Source of the DNA: Streptomyces sp. 378
GTDB taxonomy: Bacteria; Actinomycetota; Actinomycetes; Streptomycetales; Streptomycetaceae
NCBI RefSeq assembly: GCF_030124145.1
Contig: NZ_JASKMS010000001.1
Location: 540,665 to 604,664 of the forward strand
Reading direction: 5' to 3'
Length of the DNA: 64,000 nt
This document shows, one piece after another, positions 33,668 to 42,185 of the stretch. The notes beneath the pieces are model-generated. The model was not told the DNA's origin. It saw only the letters and a list, made by a program, of their open reading frames with translations, and did not search any database. Made by a program: the position numbers and the translations under genes. How positions within the stretch are numbered: the first letter of the stretch is position 1; every line of letters starts with the position of its first letter.

Positions 33668-34584
33668 CGGTCAACCTTCTGATCACGGGCGCGAGCGGCT
33701 TCGTGGGCGGCCGGGTCGCCGCCACGGCCCGGCGGCGACCGGACGTCCACGTCCGCCTGTTGTCCCGGCACGCACCGCCCGGCCCCGCATACGTCCACGG
33801 CGACCTCTGCGCTCCGCCCTCCCTGCGCGGCGCGTGCGCCGACACCGACGTCCTGGTGCACTGCGCCTCCCGAATCGGCGGCGCCGCGGAGACCGTCCAG
33901 GCGGTCAACGACCACGGCACCCGGGCCCTGGTCGAGGAGGCCCTGCGCGCCGGAGTGCGCCGGATCGTGTACGTCAGCACGGCCGCCGTCCTCGGTCGGG
34001 GCCCGTTCCCCGGCGTGCGCCCCGGGGAGGTGCCGATCGCGCCCGCGTCGCCCACCAGCCGCACCCGGGCCACCGCCGAACGGCACGTCCTCGACGCCGG
34101 CGGTCTGGTGCTGCGTCCCCACCTCGTGTACGGCGAGGGCGACCGCTGGGTGATCCCCGGGCTGGTGTGGCTGATGAACGAGCTGTCGGCCACCCTCACC
34201 GGCTGCGAGGCGCTCCAGTCGATGATCGACGTCGACACCCTGGGCCGTGCCGTGGTGGCCGCCGCCCTCTCCCCGGCACCGGGCGGCGGTGTGCGCCACG
34301 TCGGCCACCCCGAGCCGGTGGCGGTTCCCGACCTGCTGGCCGCCGTGGGGCGGGAGTTGGGCGAGCCCGGCGGCGGTGCGGCCGTGGACGTCGCCACCGC
34401 CCTGGACCGGGCTGCCGGGTCCCCGCTCGCCCTCCATCATCTCGGCATGCTCACGGTCGACCACTGGTTCGTGGACGACGCGTTCTGGAAGGACGTCGAC
34501 TGCTCGCCCGGCGAGGGGTTCGGGGCAGCGTTCAGCCTCGCGGCGCCCTGGTACCGCGCGTTCCTCCAGGGCCGGGTTTCCTGA
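33664..34584 (+). CDS. NAD-dependent epimerase/reductase of the autoregulator cluster
   Basis: A 306-aa extended short-chain dehydrogenase. The N-terminal nucleotide motif is LLITGASGFVGGRVA, the strand VLVHCASRIGG follows, and VSTAAVLG begins the active-site region. The usual YxxxK is not obvious after SPTSRTRATAERHVL, where threonine and arginine occupy the expected places, so catalysis may be altered. It is translationally coupled to the AfsA-family gene (GTGA, 33664-33667), so it probably reduces or modifies the butyrolactone precursor. The 3' end overlaps the convergent P450 gene by 53 bp. Confidence 0.88.
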   Translation: MTVNLLITGASGFVGGRVAATARRRPDVHVRLLSRHAPPGPAYVHGDLCAPPSLRGACADTDVLVHCASRIGGAAETVQAVNDHGTRALVEEALRAGVRRIVYVSTAAVLGRGPFPGVRPGEVPIAPASPTSRTRATAERHVLDAGGLVLRPHLVYGEGDRWVIPGLVWLMNELSATLTGCEALQSMIDVDTLGRAVVAAALSPAPGGGVRHVGHPEPVAVPDLLAAVGRELGEPGGGAAVDVATALDRAAGSPLALHHLGMLTVDHWFVDDAFWKDVDCSPGEGFGAAFSLAAPWYRAFLQGRVS

Positions 34585-35857
34585 TCGCCTCCGCTTCCTC
34601 CGGACGGGGGCCCGGGCCCCGGCCGTGCAGCAGCACCGGCAGCTCCTCGTGGCCGGTGGAGATGATGGAGCGAAGCCGCTTCGGCGGCTGCGACGGGTCG
34701 GCCAGGGCCAGTCGCGGGAAGCGCGCGAACAGCGACGTCAATGCCACGGTCGCCTCGGCCATGGCCAGGGGCCGGCCCAGGCAGTGGTGCACGCCGTGAC
34801 CGAAGGAGACGTGGTCGCGGCTGGTGGTGCGCGTGACGTCGAACCGTTCGGCGTCCGGCCCGTGCCGCTCGGGGTCGCGCCCGGCACCGGCGAAGGAGAC
34901 CACGAGCGGGTCGCCCTTGGGGATGGTCAGGCCCGGCTCGATCTCGATGTCCTCGACGGCGTAGCGCAAGCCCGACATGGCGCCCGGTGCCTCGAAGCGC
35001 AGCGACTCCTCCAGGGCGTCCCCCCAGGTCACCCGCCCGGAGCGGACGAGGTCGAGCTGGTCGGGGTGGGCGAGCAGGCTGTGCGCGGTGTTGTCGATGA
35101 GGTTGACGGTCGTCTCGAAACCGGCGGTGAGCAGCAGGATCAGGTTGTCCATCAACTCCTGTTCGCTGAGGCCGCCTTCGTCCCGTGCGGCGATGAGCGC
35201 CGTCGTCAGGTCGTCGGCCGGGTGCTCCCGCTTGTGCTGGAGGAACGCGGTCAGCGTGCCGTAGAGGTCGACGGCGTTGGCCTGGGCGTCCTCCAGGGTG
35301 ATCGCCGTGTCGAAGAAGCGGTTGATGATGCGGTAGAGGGCGGCGCGCGGGCCGTCCTCGCCGGCCGGTACGCCGAAGAGTTCGCACACCACCTCGTGCG
35401 GGATCGGCGCCGCGAACCCAGCCCGCAGGTCGACGACTTCGCCCTCCGGGACGTCCTCCAGGGCGTCGAGCGCCCGGTCGACGATCTCCTGGACGCGCGG
35501 CAGCAGCGCGTCGACCCGGCGTTTGGTGAAGGCGGCGGCCATGGGCTTGCGCAGCCGGCTGTGGTCGGATCCGTAGGCGGTGACCATGTTGCGCACCGAA
35601 ACCCAGATGGCCAGCGGCCAGGTGCGGGAGATGTCGCCGTTGATCCAGGCCGGCCAGTGCTGGTAGGCGTCCTTGCTCGTCTCGGGGCCGGCCAGGAGCC
35701 GCTTGTTCAGCTCCAGGCCGGTGATCCACCACGCCTTCACACCGCCGGGGAGTTCGACCTCCACGGCCGGGCCCCGGGCACGGATCCGGGATATCTCGCC
35801 GTAGAGGTCCTGACCGGACGGGTCGATCGACAGGAAGGGACAGGCCTGCTGTGCCAT
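34532..35857 (-). CDS. Cytochrome P450 of the autoregulator cluster
   Basis: A 441-aa soluble bacterial P450. The I-helix oxygen-binding motif is LLTAGFETTVNLI, the K-helix ExxR is in LEESLRFEAP, and the heme-thiolate loop is FGHGVHHCLGRPLAMAE. Its C-terminal tail is about 25 residues longer than usual and is encoded in the overlap with the epimerase gene. An ARE-like site precedes it, placing it under the butyrolactone receptor. In S. rochei and S. avermitilis, P450s linked to autoregulator genes hydroxylate or oxidise the side chain, so the same job is likely here. Confidence 0.93.
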   Translation of the reverse strand: MAQQACPFLSIDPSGQDLYGEISRIRARGPAVEVELPGGVKAWWITGLELNKRLLAGPETSKDAYQHWPAWINGDISRTWPLAIWVSVRNMVTAYGSDHSRLRKPMAAAFTKRRVDALLPRVQEIVDRALDALEDVPEGEVVDLRAGFAAPIPHEVVCELFGVPAGEDGPRAALYRIINRFFDTAITLEDAQANAVDLYGTLTAFLQHKREHPADDLTTALIAARDEGGLSEQELMDNLILLLTAGFETTVNLIDNTAHSLLAHPDQLDLVRSGRVTWGDALEESLRFEAPGAMSGLRYAVEDIEIEPGLTIPKGDPLVVSFAGAGRDPERHGPDAERFDVTRTTSRDHVSFGHGVHHCLGRPLAMAEATVALTSLFARFPRLALADPSQPPKRLRSIISTGHEELPVLLHGRGPGPRPEEAEAIRKPGPGGTRGTRAPRG

Positions 35858-35913
35858 GACTCATCGCTCCTCGGTCCAGAGGCTGGGGGACCATGGTGCG
35901 ATCCGGCCGACGG

Positions 35914-35942
35914 CGAAACTTGCCAACCGGTTTGTTTTGGCC
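35914..35942. promoter_or_regulatory. ARE-like operator upstream of the P450 gene
   Basis: The segment contains CTTGCCAACCGGTTTGTTTT, a close match to the AACCGGTT-centred autoregulatory element recognised by ScbR/BarA receptors. It lies 57 bp upstream of the P450 start. It is the second such site in this island and implies coordinated control of the signal-tailoring gene. The rest of the 267-bp gap to 36124 shows nothing recognisable. Confidence 0.75.
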
Positions 35943-36124
35943 ACTGCTTCACCCACTGTTGGCCAGGGGCGGGTGGCCACCGCAGCGCGAGACGGGTCCG
36001 GACGGCCCGGACCTGTTCGGCCACCCGTGGCTCCCCCGCAGGGCTCCGGTGGCAACGCGAGAAGACCAACTCGCTGGTTACCTCCAACACGTCCACGACG
36101 ACAGCGGCGCCTTGCGGACACCTG

Positions 36125-36790
36125 CTAGGCGCGCAGATACGCCAGCACGGCCAGCACCCGGCGGTGGGTCGCGTCCGCCGGAGGCAGGTCCAGCTTGGTG
36201 AGGATGCCGGTGACGTGCTTGCCCACGGCCGCCTCGGAGACGACCAGTTCACGGGCGATCGCGCTGTTGGACCTGCCCTCGGCGATCAGCGCCAGCACCT
36301 CCCGCTCGCGTGGGGTGAGCCGCTCCAGCGGGTCGCGGCGGCGGCGCAGCAACTGCCGTACGACCTCGGGGTCGACGACCGTGCCGCCGTCCGCCACCTT
36401 CCCGAGCGCCTCGACGAACTCCTCGACCTGGCCGACGCGGTCCTTGAGCAGATAGCCGATGCCCGTGCCGTCCCCGGAGTCCAGCAGCTCGGCCGCGTAG
36501 CGGCGTTGCACGTACTGGCTGAGGACCAGCACGGGCAGCGTGGGCCGCTCCTCGCGCAGCCGCACGGCCGCGTGCAGGCCCTCGTCCTGGAAGCCGGGCG
36601 GCATCCGCACGTCCGTGACGACCACGTCCGGGTCGTGCTCCCCGACGGCCGCCACCAGGGCCTCGGCGTCCCCCACGGCCGCGAGGACCGTGTGCCCACA
36701 GCGTGTGAACAGTCCGACGAGCCCGTCCCTGAGCAGCACGCTGTCCTCCGCCAGGACGACCCGCAGCGGCCGCTCAACTCGCAGGGTCAC
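36125..36790 (-). CDS. NarL/LuxR-type response regulator
   Basis: A 221-aa two-component regulator. The receiver domain starts VVLAEDSVLLRDGLV, with the phospho-acceptor aspartate in VVTDVRMPP and a lysine in YLLKDRV. The C-terminal LuxR helix-turn-helix is LTPREREVLALIAEGRSNSAIA. The chosen GTG at 36790 lies inside the 3' end of the kinase gene (17-bp overlap), implying translational coupling. Its likely target is the divergent ABC transporter operon. Confidence 0.92.
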   Translation of the reverse strand: MTLRVERPLRVVLAEDSVLLRDGLVGLFTRCGHTVLAAVGDAEALVAAVGEHDPDVVVTDVRMPPGFQDEGLHAAVRLREERPTLPVLVLSQYVQRRYAAELLDSGDGTGIGYLLKDRVGQVEEFVEALGKVADGGTVVDPEVVRQLLRRRRDPLERLTPREREVLALIAEGRSNSAIARELVVSEAAVGKHVTGILTKLDLPPADATHRRVLAVLAYLRA

Positions 36791-38045
36791 AGGGGATCTC
36801 CACCCGCAGCAGGGTCGGTCCGCCGGGCGGACTGGACAGGGAGAGTCTGCCATCGAGCACCGACACCCGGTCGGCGAGCCCGGTCAGCCCACTGCCCTCC
36901 CCGGCCCGCGCCCCACCGCGCCCGTCGTCGCGTATCCGCAGCAGCAGCCGCCCGTCGCGGTGCCCGCCGCTCACCTCGGCCCGGCTCGCGCCGCTGTGCC
37001 GGCCCACGTTGGCGAGCGCCTCGCACACCACGAAGTAGGCGGCGGCCTCGACCGCCGGGGAGAGCCGCCCCGGCAGGTCCAGGTCGACGTCCACCGGAAC
37101 GGCCGAGCGGTCCGCGGCGTCGGCGACGGCGGCTTCGAGGCCGTAGTCGGCGAGGACCTTGGGGTGGATGCCGTGGATGAGCTCGCGCAGTTCCGCGAGG
37201 GCCGCGCCCGCCTCCTGGTGCGCCGTGGCGAGCCGGTCGGCGAGCAGTCCGGGCGGGGCGTCGAGACGGGCCAGCCCGAGCGTCATCGTCAGGGCGACGA
37301 GCCGCTGCTGCGCCCCGTCGTGCAGATCGCGCTCGATGCGGCGCCGCTCGGCCTCGAAGGCGTCCACCAACCGCACCCGGGACCGCGCCAGTTCGACCAC
37401 CCGGGCCCCGAGATCGGTCTCCTGCGGCGCGATCAGCAGCCGGACCAGCCCGGCCCGGGCCCCGGCCACCACGCCCAGCAGACAGGCGCCCAGCGCGAGC
37501 AGGACCAGCCCGAGGGCCGCCCACCCGACGGCGGCGGGCCAGGTGGTGACCGGCCACACCTTGAGGACCTTCGCCTCGCCGAGGGCGGCCATGAGCAGCG
37601 GGGTCGCCACCACGGAGAGCGGCCCCAGCAGGAGGACGGTGAACGCGAGGGCGTCGACCGGCCACAACAGCCCCGCGAACAGCAGGGCGTGGCCCAGCTC
37701 CCGCCAGGTGGCCCGCTCCCGCAGCCGGGTCGACAGCCAGGCCCGCAGCCCCGGCTCCCCGGGCGCCCGGTGCGGGTCGGGCACCGGCTCCGCGTCGACC
37801 AGCCGCAGCCGCGCCCGCTCCACCGCCGCCACCGGAATGCCCACCAGAGCGGTCCCGAGCAGCAACGGCAACCCCACCAGCGCGAGTGCCAGCACCCCGC
37901 CGGCCGCCGCCGACAGCACGATCCCCACGAGCACGACGGCACCGGTCACCGCGCCGGTGAGCAGGTATCCGGCCGACCGCCACGGCCACGCCGACAGCAG
38001 GTAGCCGGGGCGGGACAGGGCCTGCCACACATTCCGAGGACGCAT
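36774..38045 (-). CDS. Sensor histidine kinase with N-terminal membrane sensor domain
   Basis: A 423-aa HisKA_3 kinase. The N-terminal half is a putative-sensor domain with four to five membrane helices (YLLTGAVTGAVVLVGIVLSA, ALALVGLPLLLGTALVGIP, WAALGLVLLALGACLLG). The phospho-accepting histidine is in ERRRIERDLHDGAQQRLVAL, and the ATP-binding domain has the N-box around CEALANVGRHS and the G-box DDGRGGA. The start is the ATG at 38045. It pairs with the downstream response regulator. The ABC transporter starts 126 bp away in the opposite direction, a layout common for peptide-stress sensing. Confidence 0.92.
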   Translation of the reverse strand: MRPRNVWQALSRPGYLLSAWPWRSAGYLLTGAVTGAVVLVGIVLSAAAGGVLALALVGLPLLLGTALVGIPVAAVERARLRLVDAEPVPDPHRAPGEPGLRAWLSTRLRERATWRELGHALLFAGLLWPVDALAFTVLLLGPLSVVATPLLMAALGEAKVLKVWPVTTWPAAVGWAALGLVLLALGACLLGVVAGARAGLVRLLIAPQETDLGARVVELARSRVRLVDAFEAERRRIERDLHDGAQQRLVALTMTLGLARLDAPPGLLADRLATAHQEAGAALAELRELIHGIHPKVLADYGLEAAVADAADRSAVPVDVDLDLPGRLSPAVEAAAYFVVCEALANVGRHSGASRAEVSGGHRDGRLLLRIRDDGRGGARAGEGSGLTGLADRVSVLDGRLSLSSPPGGPTLLRVEIPCDPAS

Positions 38046-38170
38046 GGGGATCACCGTAGAAGCGGGCCGCGCCCCCGGCCATGGGCTCTGCCGGAGGCCC
38101 GGGGGTATGCCTGGCCCTACCCCGGGTCTAGGCCCCGCCGCACTGCGCCGGCCCACCCCCGCGCGATTTC

Positions 38171-38926
38171 GTGAAGCGACGCCGACACCAGGGGGAACCC
38201 ACGACACATGACGCCGTCCGGCTCGACGCCGTCACCAGGACGTACGGGTCCGTGACCGCACTCGGCGGAGTCTCGCTCGCGTTCCCGGCCGGGACCTTCA
38301 CCGCCGTCATGGGGCCCTCCGGCTCCGGCAAGTCGACGCTGCTCCAGTGCGCGGCCGGCCTGGACCGGCCCACCTCCGGATCCGTCACCGTGGGCGGCAC
38401 CGGGCTGACCGGGCTGAGCGAACGCCGGCTGACCCTGCTGCGGCGCGAGCGCGTCGGGTTCGTCTTCCAGGCGTTCAACCTGCTGCCCTCACTGACCGCC
38501 GAGCAGAACGTGGCCCTGCCCCTGCGCCTGGCCGGCCACCGCGTCCCGGCGGCCCGGGTACGCCAGGCGTTGGGGCAGGTCGGTCTCGCGGACCGGGCCC
38601 GGCACAGACCGTCCCAGCTCTCCGGCGGCCAGCAGCAACGCGTCGCCCTGGCCCGCGCGTTGATCACCCGGCCCGATGTGCTGTTCGGCGACGAACCGAC
38701 CGGCGCCCTGGACACCCGGACCGGCCGCGAGGTGCTCGGACTGCTGCGCGGCATGGTCGACCGCGAGGGCCAGACGGTCGTCATGGTCACGCACGACCCG
38801 GTGGCCGCCGCGTACGCCGACCGTGTGGTCTTCCTCGTCGACGGGCGCGTGAGCGGGGAATTGACCGGCGCCGGCGCCGACACCATCGCCACCCGCATGA
38901 CCCGTCTGGAGGCCCTGCCGTGCTGA
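38171..38926 (+). CDS. MacB/LolD-type ABC transporter ATP-binding protein
   Basis: A 251-aa ATPase: Walker A GPSGSGKST, Q-loop FVFQAFNLLP, signature LSGGQQQRVALARAL and Walker B VLFGDEPTGALD. This subfamily works with FtsX-fold permeases in mechanotransmission or peptide resistance rather than ordinary transport. The GTG at 38171 is the assumed start. The last seven bases, GTGCTGA, contain the permease start. The divergent two-component system probably controls it. Confidence 0.93.
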   Translation: MKRRRHQGEPTTHDAVRLDAVTRTYGSVTALGGVSLAFPAGTFTAVMGPSGSGKSTLLQCAAGLDRPTSGSVTVGGTGLTGLSERRLTLLRRERVGFVFQAFNLLPSLTAEQNVALPLRLAGHRVPAARVRQALGQVGLADRARHRPSQLSGGQQQRVALARALITRPDVLFGDEPTGALDTRTGREVLGLLRGMVDREGQTVVMVTHDPVAAAYADRVVFLVDGRVSGELTGAGADTIATRMTRLEALPC

Positions 38927-41358
38927 GCGTCACCCTGCGCACCCTGCGCACCCGCTGGACCGCCTTCACCGGCAGCTTCGTCGCACTCTGCCTGGGCGTG
39001 GCCCTGCTCACCATGATGGGCCTGGCCCTGGCCTCGACGATCACCGCGCCGGAGCGGGGCCCCGAGCGCTTCGCGGCCGCCCCGGTCGTGGTCAAGGGCC
39101 TGGACACCCTGCGCGTACCGACCCCGCTCGGCGCCCGTGCATCCCCCCTCGCCCACCCGCGCCCCGTGCCGGACACGACCGTCGCGCTGCTGCGGCGACT
39201 GGGCCCGGTCGTCGAGGACCGCTCGTTCCCCGTCCGGGCCGAGGGAGGGCCCGCCGACCTGGTGGGCCACCCCTGGTCCACCGCCGCGTACGCCCCCTAC
39301 GACCTCGCCACCGGCCGGGCACCGCGCACGGTCGACGAGGCCGTCGTCACCGGCGACTGGGCGCACCCCGGCCAGCGGATCCGCACCGGCCACGGCACCG
39401 TACGCGTCGTCGGCACCCTCACCCCGCGCGGCTTCGAGAACGCCGTCTTCTTCACGGACGCCCGTGCCGCCCGGCTGGGGAGCTCCACAGCCCAACTGGT
39501 CGTGCATGCCGATCCGGCGTCCGTGCGGAAGGCGGTCGGCGACAGCGCCCGGGTCCTCACCGGCGACGCGCGTCGCCTCGCCGACGCCGACCCCGGCCGG
39601 GACCGCGAGGCGCTCACCGCGATGAACGCCCTGCTCGGCACCGCCGGCGGCGTCACCGCCTTCGTGTCAATCTTCGTCGTCGCGTCGACCTTCGCCTTCG
39701 CGGTCGCCCAGCGCCGCAAGGAGTTCGCCCTGCTGCGCACCGCCGGGGCCGCCCCGGCCCAGATCCGCCGGAGCGTCCTCGCGGAGGCCCTCGCCGTCGG
39801 CGTCCTCGCCTCGGCCACCGGCTGCGCGCTGGGCGCCCGGGGGGCACCGCTGCTGGCGGCCCGGCTGGTCGACGAGGGCCTCGCCCCCGCCTGGTTCACC
39901 GTCGGGGAGCACACCTGGCCGTACCACGCGGCCTTCTGGACGGGCCTGCTCGTCGCCCTGTCCGGGGCAAGCGCGGCCTCATGGCGAGCAGGCCGCACCG
40001 CCCCCACCGAGGCCCTGCGCGAAGCGGTCATGGACAGCGGGCCCCTGACCCGGGGCCGCCTGCTGTGCGGCGCGGCCCTCCTGCTCACGGCTGCCGTGCT
40101 GACGGCCCTCTCCCTCGTCGGCGATCCGTCCGACCTGCTCCACCGCAAGACGTACATCAGCCGCCCCATGCTGCTGATCACCGCGACCGCCCTGCTCGCG
40201 CCCCTCGTGCTGCGCCCTCTGACGCGGCTGCTGACCTGCCTCCCCTCGGCCGTGGGCCTGCTGGTCCGGGAGAACACGGCCACCGGAGTCCGCCGGACCG
40301 CCGCGCTCGCGGCCCCCGTCCTGGTGACGGTCGCGCTCGCCGGTTCTCTCCTCGGTGCCACCGCGACCCTGCGGCAGGCGAAGGCCACCGAGACGAGGGA
40401 CCGCACCACCGCCGCCTTCATCGTCACCCCGGCGGCCGGAGCGGGCTTCGACGCGGACACCCTGCGCAGACTGCGTGCGGTACCGGGGGCGCGGGTCTCC
40501 CCGACGTCCTCGACAGCCGTCCACGTCCTCGAAGACGGCGTGGCCCTGATCCGCTCCGAGGCCCGCGCCGCGACCCCCGGCGCCCTCGCGGCCACCACGC
40601 GCCTGCCGCTCGTGGCGGGCGGACCGGGCGACCTCGACGACGACTCGATCATCGTCAACGAGGAGTGGCGGCGGCACCGGGTGGGCGACCGGGTCGAGGT
40701 GTGGCTCGGTGACGGGACGCCGCGCACCCTCCGCGTCGCCGCGGTGATGCCCACCGGCACCGGCGGCAACGGCGTCTATGTCACCCCGCGCAACGCCCCC
40801 GGCGCCAGGGTCGACCGCGTGGACGTGGCGGTCGAGGACGGCACGGCCCCGGCCAGCGTGGCCCCGGCCCTGCGCGAGGCGCTCGGCGCGGGGGGCGGCC
40901 GGGTCCTCGCCCGGGAGGCGTGGCTCCGCGCCACCCACCCCGACACCAACCGCACCACCCGCCTCGGCCTCCTCCTGGTCCTCGGCATCGCCCTGCTCTA
41001 CACGGGCATCTCCGTGGTCAACACCACGGTCATGGCGGCTTCCGACCGGGTCCGCGACCTGGCCGTGCTGCGGCTGGCCGGAGCCACCCGGTGGCAGCTG
41101 CTGCGGTTGACCGGCGCCGAGGCCCTGACGGCGGTCACGGCCGGCGCGCTCCTCGGCGTGCTGGTCACCTGCGTCAACCTGGCCGGCCTGTGGAGCGCCC
41201 TCGCCCTGCTGTCGGTGCGGCCCACCCTCACCCTCCCGTGGGAGGCCCTCGGCACGACGGCGGGCGTCTGCGCCCTGCTGGCCGTGGCCACCGCGACGGT
41301 CCCCGCCGCCCTCGCCCTGCGCCGCCGCCCGGCGATCCTGGCCGGGGTGCGCGAGTAG
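38920..41358 (+). CDS. FtsX-like ABC transporter permease
   Basis: An 812-aa permease with two FtsX domains, each placing one helix before and three after an outside loop (TAFTGSFVALCLGVALLTMM, then VTAFVSIFVVASTFAFAVAQ; the second ends LLLVLGIALLYTGISVVNTT). The large extracytoplasmic domains are typical of MacB/BceB-like systems for peptide antibiotics or envelope stress. The GTG at 38920 has GGAGG upstream and overlaps the ATPase stop by 7 bp. Substrate unknown. Confidence 0.92.
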   Translation: MLSVTLRTLRTRWTAFTGSFVALCLGVALLTMMGLALASTITAPERGPERFAAAPVVVKGLDTLRVPTPLGARASPLAHPRPVPDTTVALLRRLGPVVEDRSFPVRAEGGPADLVGHPWSTAAYAPYDLATGRAPRTVDEAVVTGDWAHPGQRIRTGHGTVRVVGTLTPRGFENAVFFTDARAARLGSSTAQLVVHADPASVRKAVGDSARVLTGDARRLADADPGRDREALTAMNALLGTAGGVTAFVSIFVVASTFAFAVAQRRKEFALLRTAGAAPAQIRRSVLAEALAVGVLASATGCALGARGAPLLAARLVDEGLAPAWFTVGEHTWPYHAAFWTGLLVALSGASAASWRAGRTAPTEALREAVMDSGPLTRGRLLCGAALLLTAAVLTALSLVGDPSDLLHRKTYISRPMLLITATALLAPLVLRPLTRLLTCLPSAVGLLVRENTATGVRRTAALAAPVLVTVALAGSLLGATATLRQAKATETRDRTTAAFIVTPAAGAGFDADTLRRLRAVPGARVSPTSSTAVHVLEDGVALIRSEARAATPGALAATTRLPLVAGGPGDLDDDSIIVNEEWRRHRVGDRVEVWLGDGTPRTLRVAAVMPTGTGGNGVYVTPRNAPGARVDRVDVAVEDGTAPASVAPALREALGAGGGRVLAREAWLRATHPDTNRTTRLGLLLVLGIALLYTGISVVNTTVMAASDRVRDLAVLRLAGATRWQLLRLTGAEALTAVTAGALLGVLVTCVNLAGLWSALALLSVRPTLTLPWEALGTTAGVCALLAVATATVPAALALRRRPAILAGVRE

Positions 41359-41422
41359 GCCCTCCGCCCGGGTCGATCTCATCATGAGACCAACCAGGGA
41401 AGGGCCCCCTACAGTGGAGGCC

Positions 41423-41956
41423 ATGAGACGGACCTCGTTCGGCGGCTGGCCCTGCTCGATCGCCCGCACCGCCGACATCCTGGGCGACGCCTGGACCCTG
41501 CTGGTGCTGCGCGAGGTCTTCTACGGCGAAACCCGCTTCGACGGCTTCATCGGCACGCTCGGCATCGCCCGCAACACCCTCACCGACCGACTGCGGCGCC
41601 TGGAGGCCGAGGGCCTGCTGCGGCGGCGCGCCTACCAGAGCGACCCGGTGCGCCACGAGTACCTGCCGACGGACAAGGGCCGCGACTTCTTCGGCGTCAT
41701 CGCCGCGATCAACGCCTGGGGGGACCGCTGGCTGGCCGGCGACGAGGGTGCCCCGGTGGTCCTGCACCACATCCCGTGCGGCCACGACACCGAGGCCCGG
41801 GTCGTCTGCTCCGCCTGCGGCGAGCCGCTGCGCCAGCGTGACATGACCGCCCGCACCGGCCCGGGCTACCCGGCCCGCCTCCTCGACACCCCGGTCGTAC
41901 GGGAACGCTTCACCCCGGGTCGGACGCTGGGGGACGGCCGGACCGACCGGACCTGA
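41423..41956 (+). CDS. HxlR-family transcriptional regulator
   Basis: A 177-aa MarR-like winged-helix regulator: CSIARTADILGDAWTLLVLR, GIARNTLTDRLRRLEAEGLL and HEYLPTDKGRDFFGVIAAI. A C-terminal extension carries C-x2-C (VVCSACGEPLRQRD), possibly a metal or redox site, with another cysteine in HIPCGHD. The ATG at 41423 has GTGGAGG upstream. No obvious divergent target is present. Confidence 0.9.
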   Translation: MRRTSFGGWPCSIARTADILGDAWTLLVLREVFYGETRFDGFIGTLGIARNTLTDRLRRLEAEGLLRRRAYQSDPVRHEYLPTDKGRDFFGVIAAINAWGDRWLAGDEGAPVVLHHIPCGHDTEARVVCSACGEPLRQRDMTARTGPGYPARLLDTPVVRERFTPGRTLGDGRTDRT

Positions 41957-42022
41957 GCGCTTCCTCACCCAACGGGGACCCGAGGCGCCCCAGGGCGACC
42001 GCCACCCGCACCCACACGAAGA

Positions 42023-42051
42023 ACGGGCGGCATCTGATCGATGCCGCCCGT
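42023..42051 (+). terminator. Terminator hairpin after the HxlR gene
   Basis: ACGGGCGGCATC-TGATC-GATGCCGCCCGT forms a 12-bp perfect stem, 66 bp after the HxlR stop. A very similar stem occurs beside tRNA-Leu at 45631-45668. Confidence 0.8.
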
Positions 42052-42151
42052 GCCGACGGTGCCGGCACCCCACTGGAAGTTCCTGCCGGGCTGGGTCAAG
42101 AACAAGGCCGTCAACATGGTGATCGCCTTCATCGTCAAGTACATCCACTGA
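42041..42151 (+). CDS. Candidate 36-aa hydrophobic/basic small protein
   Basis: A short frame reads MPPVPTVPAPHWKFLPGWVK, then NKAVNMVIAFIVKYIH and a stop. The C-terminal half would form an amphipathic or membrane-bound helix with lysines, like small secreted or phenol-soluble-type peptides. Its ATG lies in the right arm of the terminator hairpin, and there is no clear ribosome site, so it may be fortuitous. Synonymous conservation in relatives would settle it. Confidence 0.35.
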   Translation: MPPVPTVPAPHWKFLPGWVKNKAVNMVIAFIVKYIH

Positions 42152-42185
42152 AGTTGCTCGGCACCGCGCGAACCCTGGGGCACCC

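Noticed and set aside
35861..36121. 86-codon frame in the gap between P450 and response regulator
   Set aside because: No ribosome site, no family, and it crosses the ARE-like operator; treated as intergenic.
34247..37180. 977-codon plus-strand open frame
   Set aside because: It is antisense to the P450, response regulator and kinase genes, and low-complexity throughout.
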